Shown: in pieces, positions 55,530-64,000 of the stretch
How the letters are laid out: the number at the start of each line of letters is the position of its first letter
Numbering within the stretch: position 1 is the first letter of the stretch
Made by a program: the position numbers and the translations under genes
The notes under the pieces: model-generated
The model's input: the letters and a program-made list of their open reading frames with translations, nothing else
Databases searched by the model: none
Told to the model about the DNA's origin: nothing
DNA from: Nephrocerus scutellatus
Taxonomy: Eukaryota > Arthropoda > Insecta > Diptera > Pipunculidae
Length of the DNA stretch: 64,000 nucleotides
Direction: 5' to 3'
Assembly (NCBI GenBank): GCA_947095585.1
Contig: OX352762.1
Span: forward strand, 117,210,930-117,274,929

Positions 55530-57360
55530 GATCTAGAGATTTGCCTATTTGACTTTAACTTTTTAACCGAATTTAATTAATAGGCGTTCTCCTTACTTAT
55601 TTTTTTTTTTCATTCTTATATGTATGATAATCTTTCTTGGGTTTAAAGTCATTTAAGATGTCTTTCCTTGGGTCCTTCCTGGGATTTAATTATTAAAAAA
55701 TAAGTGTTTTATGTGCTCTTAGGATTTAAAAAGGAAATCTCCTTATGGTCAAGTGGCAAACCATTTTCACGATAAAAATAAACATCATAGCCGCCAGCAG
55801 CTTATCCAGAGTGTACCGATGAAGTTGGCAGTCTGATGATCTCGAGAGTAATAGAAAACTCTACGAAGTACTTGTATGTTCTACCGCATAACTGGCAGAT
55901 ATGCTGTTGACAGAGGGATGAAGCAGGTATAAGCACTGTATCCACTTTTTACTGGACCTCAATCTCACTTGGAGTTTATCTTATATTCTAGAATGCGTTA
56001 ACGAGAGAGAGAAAAAAAGACGATGGCATTGCAGAATTGAAACTTGCATTCGGATCGAATACTGGTACATCACAAAGGACAACATCACCATCAACAAACA
56101 GGAGGAGCAATTAACTTACACGTCATATACTCGCCCTATCGCGCGTTGATAATCACAATCATAGCATCAACATCACCATCATCATTATATTCGTCATTAT
56201 CATCATTGCCATAGAGCATCGCCGCAAGATCGGTGGCATATGTATTCCCTTCGCAGCGGCATTGCATCGTATGTGAAAAACGGGCACTTCAACGTCATAT
56301 CAGACAACACACCAGACACCATCGCGAAACGTGAAAGCTGAAGGGGCCGCCACAGTGGCTTGTGTCGCGCAAATCTTCAATGATTTCCAGATGTTTGCCA
56401 GTATGCCTGCCAGCCTGGCCAGCATTTCAGAGAGTCTCTAGATTGCAGACGCTCCAAAACGTCTAAAAGTCTAAGCGATAGACAAGAGGAAAAAGCATCA
56501 GTTCATCATGCGGTGAACGAACATAAGCTGGGCACGCTTTCTTCGAACTCGTGGAACTTGTTTCGAGTACACAGCGTGCAACATCATCATGTTGATGCCT
56601 GTTGTTGCCCCAGGAGATGAACTGACTGATGGACGGATAGACGCGTGTTCTGGTTCCAGAAGCATCATCGAATGCCACGCACCGAGCAAGCACTCATCTC
56701 GCATACAAATTCGCAATCGTCATCGGCAATGCACGCACCGAACGCTGCTTAACTGAACAGTGGATCAAGCAAAAGCAGCAGCTAGCTACGTGAGGGCAAT
56801 ATACCGCCGCGAGTCAAGCAATTGATCTGGCATCAGGTCTCGTGTAGCCCGTTGTGTATTTGTACTTTGCGCTCGTGCCATCTGTATGTTGTGGGGCAGC
56901 AAAAAACCGCCATGGATCACATCTCTCGTCTATAGTTGTGCGATTCGGTGCAATTATTGAATGGGTCAGTAAAGATCGCGCACGTTTTTTTTTTGTGCGT
57001 CTTAAAAATGATGCGAAATCTTTTCATTTCATTGGGAACAAATAGACAGCATAGCATGGAAATGGAAAAAAGTGCTGTCAGATTATGAATTCTTTTGGTC
57101 TCCAAGAAAGAATACAAACAAGCAAACAATCAACGGAGAACAAAGAACAATAAAGACCTCGTACAACTAAGGTAATGCTACAAAAACGGAAATATAAATA
57201 AATGACCAATTGTTTAACTGAGAGGTTATTTGAGAAGGCAGAAAATATCAAAATTAAAAAAAGGTGCTCTTTAAAAAAAAAGAAGAACTGAGACATTGTT
57301 AAAGTATGTAACCAAGCAATTCATACTATAATAATTGGAAGAACGCCTTTATACCAGAAC
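55530..57360. other. intergenic, no gene seen
   Basis: From about 55990 to 56830 the sequence is less AT-rich, with (atc)n-like runs at 56160-56215. Overlapping ORFs at 56463-56716 (-) are unrecognised. AT-rich sequence follows to 57360. Confidence 0.35.
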
Positions 57361-57364
57361 TCTG

Positions 57365-57995
57365 AAGAATAAACCCAAAATAGGGTATATCCTGACACTG
57401 CAAATTCCTCTAACACCATTATTTTGTTCCTTACCTTTTACCCAAATAAACGCACCATCGCCTCTAGGCTCATCTGACATCTAATTTCTCGTTGATAACC
57501 ATGCGGTAAGATAAAGAACTCATAAAAGAACGGTTTGGCCAAATGGTGTGACCTTAACCATGAACTGGTCGCTATTGTTCCGTGAAATCGAAGTGGCTGC
57601 CGTCAATGATACGTCTATAAGCATCATTTTCATTGTTTTAAGTGCCTTTATCCCTTCCAGCAATAAGTCTGTTAAGCCAAAGGAAGATAGATGGTATAAC
57701 TTAAGCTGCAAAGAGATGTTTAGGATTAAAGCGGTATGCTTCGCTTTTATAAAGCCATTCCTACTGAGGAAAACCGAACAAATTTCAAAATGACTGCAAT
57801 GACCCACTACGACGAAAAATTAAGACAAAAAGTTCAACAACATCCCAAAGGTAGTACACATTTTTGGTCAATCGTGAAAAGAATTAAGAATGCCGTGTCG
57901 TTATCAATTCCAACGACATTTCAGCAGTCAACTCTAAAGACAAGCCTAACATGCTTGCTGCACACTTTTTATGAAGCTCCACTCTTTCAGATTAT
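57365..57995 (+). mobile_element. jockey-like LINE: endonuclease end and linker
   Basis: LFLTFYPNKRTIASRLI, NWSLLFREIEVAAVNDTSIS, IPSSNKSVKPKEDRWYNLSC, then EKLRQKVQQHPKGSTHFWSI are the end of an endonuclease and the linker of the LINE family seen again at 58825-59670. A frameshift lies near 57730. Truncated before RT. Confidence 0.75.
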
Positions 57996-58149
57996 GCGTT
58001 GGTCCGCCTTTACCTCCGAGTATTGAACACGGATGGACGGATACTCAGTGTACGAAACCCATCCACTGGGCCAGATTGTAAAGGCTGTGTTTTCGTTTAG
58101 ATAGAACTAACTGAAGGATTAACTATCAAACAACCAATTATAATGCACT

Positions 58150-58800
58150 CACTCTTTGACATTTGTTACTAATATACCCCGGCAAATCATAATAAATATA
58201 TTCCGGCTTGAACAACGCTACCAAGTTATCCAAATTTTTTTTGAAAATCAGTCGTCGATTCGTCAATCTGAGGAAGCCATCCGTAAGTGTAGAGATAGAA
58301 GTCTTATCACATACTCTTTAAATGATACTATAACTTGAACACCCAATGAATTGCCGCACATGGAGTGAGACAAATCCACAAGTGACCCTACAGATTCCAT
58401 TACATTACATCCATGGCAACGCTGGTGCCATAATCGGACCTTATTTCTTAAAAAATTAACCCGGAATTCGCAATAAAGTCAATGGAGATCATTACCGCAC
58501 CATTATAACTGAAAATTATTGATTCGGAAGATAGATGGTTTCAACAGAATGGCGCTACGTACCACAAGATGACGGCAACGATTATTGAAATCAAAATTTG
58601 GCGATAAGGTGATTTCGAGAAATGGACCTGTCAATTGGTGCGATTCGATGCCTTTCGATTATTTCTTGTAAGACCACGTGAAGTCACTGGTTTATGCTGC
58701 CAAACCAGTAACAACTGCTGCCTTTGAGGCCAACATTGTTCGTGTTATTTGTGACATACAGCAAGCAATTCCCCAAAAATGTGGCGTTAAAAAAAACTCC
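58150..58800 (+). pseudogene. mariner-family transposase fossil
   Basis: EQRYQVIQIFFENQSSIRQS matches the N-terminal helix-turn-helix region. After a gap come GPYFLKN, a VNG-HYRTII block, a degraded WFQQDGA region, ISRNGPVNW and a DYFL-DHVKSLVYA-KPVT block. These are catalytic-domain landmarks of a mariner transposase. It has many stops and frameshifts, and no terminal inverted repeat was found. It lies between two copies of the same LINE segment. Confidence 0.7.
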
Positions 58801-58824
58801 CCAAAAAACAGTATGGTAATACGA

Positions 58825-59670
58825 TGAATTGGGACGGCCATAACAACTTCTTTGGGAATAATAATTGGTCGTTATTATTTCACGATAGCAACGCGGATGC
58901 AGCCGCTTATCCAATAACAAACATCATCCTTATTGGTATGAAAGATTTTATCCCTTTCAGGAATAAGTCTGTTAAGTCAAAGGAAGATGGATGGTATGAC
59001 TCGAGCTGTAAAGAGGCTTCTAGGATTAGGTAGGTGTGCTTTCGGTTTTATAAAGTAAACCCTACTGAGGAAAAACGAATAAATTTCAAACGATCCAGAA
59101 ATGATTGCAGTGCCCATATTCGGCGAGTCAAATACACCTACGACCAGAAATTGAGGCAAAAAATACTACAATGTCCCAAAGGTGATAAGCATTTTTGGTC
59201 ATTGGTGAAAAGAATAAAAATATAGCCCCGTCGTCGATTCCAACAATAATTAATAATGACATACGAGTTATCAGCTCTAAGGACAATGCCAATCTGTTTG
59301 CTGTGCATTTTGCAGCTAGCTCCACGCTTCCGGGTTGTGCATTGCTGCCGCTTGTACTTCCAAGTATTGAACACTCTATGGGACAGATTTATATTTGTAC
59401 TCGTGCAGTTGGAGATGGTATTTCCCCATTAGTTTTGATGATGTTTTCTTCCAAGCTGGCATTACCATTGCGTAACCTTTTCCATCTATCCCATTCATGT
59501 GGACTCTTCGCGAGAAGTTGAAGAGAAGAGCTTTTGTCCAGACCATACCCAATAAAGGCGAACCGTCGTCTCCTTCTTCGTACCGAGCCATAGCACTTAC
59601 ATCAATTCTTTCCATGGTCAAGAAAACGCTGATCAATTTTCAGTTCATGAAATATCTTTAAAATAACGAT
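58825..59670 (+). mobile_element. jockey-like LINE: linker and RT start
   Basis: FRNKSVKSKEDGWYDSSCKE, KVNPTEEKRINFKRSRNDCS, YDQKLRQKILQCPKGDKHFW, ALPLRNLFHLSHSCGLFARS and the PNKGEPSSPSSYRAIALTSI fingers of the RT follow in order with two frame changes. At about 59670 it changes to another LINE type. Confidence 0.8.
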
Positions 59671-59679
59671 ATTCTTGGT

Positions 59680-60480
59680 GACTTTTCGTGTGGCCCTGTT
59701 TGCCTTCCTCGACATAGAAGGCTTCTGAGAAGATTGGCTATGACCTCATTCCAAAGGCAATCAGCAGCAGAGGTATCGACGTCTCGACCGATCATTCGAT
59801 AAGCCCATGCTTGAAAGTCGAGATATTATTTCCTCCTCCGGAAGAGTGTATGTATCTGTGACTGCACTTAAGGGATGTCCCCAAGAAGGAGTGCTTCTTC
59901 TCTTCTATGGTCACTAGTCATTGATAATCTTCTAGTCAATCTTCACAGATTAGGCTACATCGCCATTGGTTATGCGGACGATTTGGCGATTTTTATTAGT
60001 GGTAAGCACAGCAGAGAAGGACTGTCCATCAATCCTTGCAAAACCGTTCTAGAGCCTTTCACGAAAATAAAACCGATCGATTTGAGACCTATCATCATCA
60101 AAGGTACCACGTTAGCTTATTCTAGTGAAGTTAAATATTTCGGCGTCATCCCTGATAAACGGCTAAGCTGGAATTCTCATATCAAGTCCACCATCGAATG
60201 CGTCACTAGGGCCTTGTGGGCCAGTAGACGCCTCTACGGGTCTAAATCCTAAAATGGTACATTAGATGTACACAATGATGGCGAAAGCTATTATCATCGT
60301 TTGGTCGCCGAAAGTTCTTGAACAGATAACGGCAACTAAGCTTCAGAAGCTACAAAGAGCTACCTATCTAGGTATAACGGGTGCCATGCGCACCTGCCCT
60401 ATAGGATCTATTGTAGGGCTTTCACCCATGCCAATCTTCATTATGGCGACGGGTTGCTAGATGCGCTATTAAGCTGCAAC
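59680..60480 (+). mobile_element. R1/LOA-like LINE RT fragment
   Basis: AFLDIEGF (palm A), a CPQEGVLL block, GYADDLAIFISGKHSREGLS (intact catalytic ADD), INPCKTVLEPFTK, VKYFGVIPDKRLSWNSHI, a MAKAIIIVWSPKVL block and ITGAMRTCPIGSIVGLSPMP are the R1/LOA signature order. Stops near 60250 and 60460 break it. Confidence 0.8.
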
Positions 60481-60539
60481 TTGAATACGGGTTCAAAACA
60501 GGTGACGGGGATGTAGGTCACCTGAAAATTTTTGCCTCA

Positions 60540-61165
60540 TTTATTAACGAGAAATTAACTGATACTACACATACACAATGATCTGATGAGCCTAGAGGTG
60601 ATAACACATTGACGGAGTATTTATAATGACGAGAGGTAAGACACAAGTCAAGGGTGTTCGCGGAACGATTTGCAATGTTAGGAATTCTTGTCGGCTCATT
60701 TACAAGCTAAGTAAGGTGATTAAACTCAACCTTTCTTCGGGTGTTGTTTGGCCAGAATGGCGAAGCCACCCAGAATCGTCCCCAATAACGGTTTCAGTGT
60801 TATGATCATTTGTGACAATTCTTGCAATTGAATCAGGCAGTTTATCAAATTCATTATGAATTGAAACACTGTCTAAGTTGGGACTTCTATATCTTCACCA
60901 CGCCTTCACCTACCTTCGTTCACTCTCACCCATATGAAATTAAATTCCGGATTTGAACCTTTTCTGAATTGCGGCAAAAGTTAAACGGAACATCACTACG
61001 GACATAAATTGCGAGTCCGCGCCGAGGGAAAAATAATGGCACCAAGTTATAACCAGGTAGGTTTATTAGCCTTTTCAGGTATTTTTTATTGAAAATATAT
61101 GAAGGTCCAACTATAACTTTTCGTCTATGGGAAGGTGTAAGAAACACAGAAGGGTTAAGCGTGAT
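60540..61165 (-). mobile_element. jockey-like LINE endonuclease fragment
   Basis: Minus strand: ETFLTPSHRRKVIVG-like start, LPGYNLVPLFFPRRGLAIYV, RSDVPFNF, then RSPNLDSVSIHNEFDKLPDS, VTNDHNTETVI, W-RHSGQTTPE, and near 60600 the SRLISSDH end shared with 57440. This is the AP-endonuclease of the LINE whose linker lies at 57365 and 58825. Confidence 0.75.
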
Positions 61166-61169
61166 AATG

Positions 61170-63150
61170 GCACATGGTCTTTAATGCAACTTTAACTGTG
61201 TAGTGAAGCATTTGTTCAGTTTTCTCCACGTCAAGAAAGTGTACTTTGTCCTGCAAGTTGTTGGCTAGCGTACCCGATTGTCTTTTTTCCGTCACACAAT
61301 AATTGATATATCAATTACTGCAGCGACGCCAGAGACATTGCCACAGCGTGAACTTAGCATTGCACAGCGTGAAGTGTTTTCCATCTGGGGCTGAAGTTAC
61401 CATTCTGGACGGCAGAGTAATCGCAGTTGTTTATTCGAAATAAATTAAATTCCATATTAGTTAGCAATTCTCTAATCTGCAGAGGAACCGTCAATAATTA
61501 TTGCCATCATCCGCCATCACTTTCAAAGTGGATATGTTACGTGACGTTTCTTTGGTCGGGAAGATACGACAATTCTGGACCAAGCTTTTATACGTATCGG
61601 TATACAAACTTAAGCATGTGGTTGACCTTGTGGCACCATTGGACAAAAATATTTACGCTTTGAGTTATCGTAACGGAAAGAATCATCCATAATTCATATT
61701 TTTATACGAGTACATGTGGAAGATGGATAATAATTTGCAATGATATCTGGAATGTATTGCTATCGTAACTGATGAATTCGTTCGTTCTTCTGCAAAATAG
61801 CCTTTTCCAGGAAATCTGCTTAATCACCTATACGTCCAAACACTCCATACCTGGCCACATACTATCTCTGTCATAATCGTGATTTTAATGCATCATCAGC
61901 GTCGGCCGACAAGAGATGTCATAAGTCTTAATCCGATGGAGAATTTCTTTGTTCCCAATTTGGCGCATCGTGCTCGCAGTCATCCATAATTTACCAAACA
62001 TGGGAGTGATATGTGAGCGATCGTCGATCCGCGACATCTCCGCATTCATGCGATAAGCGCCACATTTGATTTTCCTGAGGTGCGCGCCACGATGCTTGCT
62101 AACGCCAGAGCAAACAATGCGATGAAACGAAGATGCCAGCGAGATGCCGATGCCACCGAACGCTACTGATGGATAAATGTTAGCGACTGCACACAATGCG
62201 TTATCGATCGATTGATAACAGAAAAACCGGCTCTAGCACGAGCGGCGAACGCAGAAAGGCATAAAAGGTTTCAACAACATTTTGCTTCCCCAATAGACAG
62301 ACAGACGGCCGATAGATGGACAGATGGACCGACGGAATTTTGTAACCTCAGGTACGTTAGACACACATCGCATCATAATGGCCGCCGTTCGTTAGATCAG
62401 CGCTACAAATTAGGAAATCTCATGCTAATGCTCTGCCAAATTTGGTCAGCTGGCTGGCGCCTCTCGGTGATGCTCTCAGATATCATTACTCGTACATATA
62501 GCGCCAATTACACACTTCATTGGGTACACACTGCGCGTAGCAGCACTTTTTGGCGTGGCGGCGGCATGCCTCAGCGACCTGGGACATGATGTCTCATTCA
62601 TGGAATCTGTGTTGTACGCGTACTACGAAACGATCGGGACGCAATTTTGTTATTAATTGATTCTTGGAGTTTCTGCAGCCGGTGATGTCGTTCGCTTCGC
62701 CATCATCGGTGGGCATTGTTAGCTGCGCTCATGACCATCATGCGTGGCGTGTTTATTCATCCGCATCGACTTATAAGGACATTATCTGCGGTTTTTATGT
62801 TGTCCGCAATGTTTTGTCTGAAAATGGCAATCGGAATGGCATGTCGGCGCGCACACCCTTTGAGAATATTATATTTTACGGTAATTTGTGGCGAAATTTG
62901 CAGACATTTATTTAACCTCTTTTTTTTTTGTGACAACTCTGAGATTTGTCCTTCTAGCTGCACTGTTTGCCGATTTCGAATAAAGAACTCTGCTGTCTAC
63001 AAAATCAGCAGGCAAAATATTCCTCAGACGATAACATCAAATATTTAATACAAGTGTGCTTCTGCATACGAATGAACGGGCGCCTAGTAAACCTCGATTT
63101 AGAGTGTTGGTAATTGATGTCATGTCTTTTGACATAACTTCATTTACAAT
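61170..63150. other. intergenic, largely non-repetitive, no gene proven
   Basis: Composition from about 61880 to 62620 is less AT-rich than the surroundings. ORFs on both strands (61885-62196 -, 62212-62589 +, 62716-63048 +) overlap and are unrecognised, so I treat them as chance. Confidence 0.35.
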
Positions 63151-63159
63151 TCGCACTAA

Positions 63160-63376
63160 CATGGCAAAACTGGATAAGTGCATGGCTTCTGAGCAGGAGG
63201 TTCGTGGTTCAAATCCCAGTAACACCAAACACCACGATGATCTAGCTCTCGTGAATGTCTGACATACGTTCGAGAGTAATAACTTGTCACGGAAAGCTTC
63301 TCAATTCGCCTGCAAGAAGCGGGGCCTTAAACCACAACGGTCTGTCGCGCCGAATATTATTATTATTATTATTAAA
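63160..63376 (+). mobile_element. tRNA-derived SINE with internal deletion
   Basis: ataagtgcatggcttctgag, then caggaggttcgtggttcaaa and tcccagtaacaccaaa form the head. The body cttgtcacggaaagcttctc, aattcgcc is joined by deletion to ggtctgtcgcgccgaatatt and an (att)n tail. An RTE copy follows directly. Confidence 0.8.
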
Positions 63377-64000
63377 TGGCCAGCTCAGTGAGGAATTGAG
63401 GCTCTACCAATGACCGAAGACCACACTATGCTGCCGCCACCAAGCATAGGCGAAGTAAGCAGGGCGATAAATCGGCTCAAAAATAATAAGGCCATGAAAT
63501 GAGATGATATCCCAGCGGAGCTGACTAAATCAGGAGGCCCCGCAATACACCAAGCAATTCATGAGCTAATAGTGGAAGAAGCGATATCAGAAGACTGGCG
63601 AAGAGATATACTGTGCCCGATATAGCAAGCGGTAATTGTCGTGGTATAATGTTGTTGAGTACCGCATATAAGATTTTCTCCTCTATCCTTTAAGACAGGA
63701 TAGCCCCATACACTAAAGTCATCATTAGTACATAACAGTGTGGCTTTATCCCTTCCCTTCGGCATCCCAAATAAACTGAAACGATTATGTAGGTTGACCA
63801 ATGTTATAAACCAAGTTAAAATATCCGGATCACTATCAGGACCATTCAACATCTATAACAGGCTCCGACAAGGAGATGAACTGGCCTGGGTCCTCTTTAA
63901 CTTGGCGTTGCAGAATGTAATCCGAGACTTAGACGTAATGGCGAGAGGAACAATCAAACAACAATCTATGAATCCATTTAGATACTGGCTTACGCAGACG
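63377..64000 (+). mobile_element. RTE-like LINE, runs off the window
   Basis: LPPPSIGEVSRAINRLKNNK, a DDIPAELTKSGGPAIHQAIH block, a PFNIYNRLRQGDELAWVLFN region and the ALQNVIRDLDVMARGTI end parallel the copy at 53700-54300. Frame breaks are frequent. It continues beyond 64000. Confidence 0.8.

Noticed and set aside
62716..63048. ORFs on both strands near 62.7-63.0 kb
   Set aside because: They overlap each other, and the hydrophobic peptides show no signal of a known family.

Overview
The window is insect nuclear DNA, most likely from a higher fly (Brachycera, perhaps a tephritid-like species). The evidence is spliced genes with GT-AG introns, long AT-rich intergenic DNA, a histone H2A fragment close to the fly protein, and LINE, Helitron, hAT, mariner and tRNA-derived SINE families typical of insects. 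The species is an inference. Nothing bacterial or viral was recognised.

Only a few host genes are present. (1) From the left edge to 11455 (+) lies most of a BBS9/PTHB1 gene, a BBSome subunit. Its nine visible coding exons join in phase into 844 codons. (2) Its 5.9-kb first visible intron holds an antiparallel nested gene (3510-4490, -) with an N-terminal coiled coil and a C-terminal AT-hook-like motif. It may be a diverged shugoshin (MEI-S332-like) protein. (3) A complete four-exon antigen-5-like CAP-family secreted protein lies at 24054-25206 (-). (4) A tentative two-exon small gene lies at 50980-51378 (-). An unassigned ORF at 21373-21738 (+) may be a gene fragment.

Nearly all the rest is decayed transposable-element DNA. 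I see at least four non-LTR families: RTE-like, a CFDP2-type endonuclease-RT family, R1/LOA-like with RNase H, and jockey/CR1-like. Many copies are truncated, chimeric or interrupted by others. DNA elements include two non-autonomous Helitrons plus one Helitron 3' end, a hAT MITE with an exact 8-bp target duplication, a hAT transposase fossil and a mariner transposase fossil. A tRNA-derived SINE family has about eight copies or fragments, one with a perfect 14-bp target duplication. Several tandem arrays occur, in the BBS9 introns and at 35.6-36.2 and 40.3-41.5 kb.

The most notable structures are a 5'-truncated histone H2A copy with an A-rich 3' end lying inside a LINE reverse transcriptase, the nested gene in BBS9, Helitrons that differ in the size of an internal 15-bp minisatellite, and a hAT MITE with GGTCTTG/CAAGACC arrays at its ends, inserted in an RTE LINE. 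The genes share no evident pathway: BBS9 acts in ciliary trafficking and the antigen-5 protein is predicted to be secreted. Exon borders were read by eye from splice consensus, phase and remembered family similarity. No database search was run.
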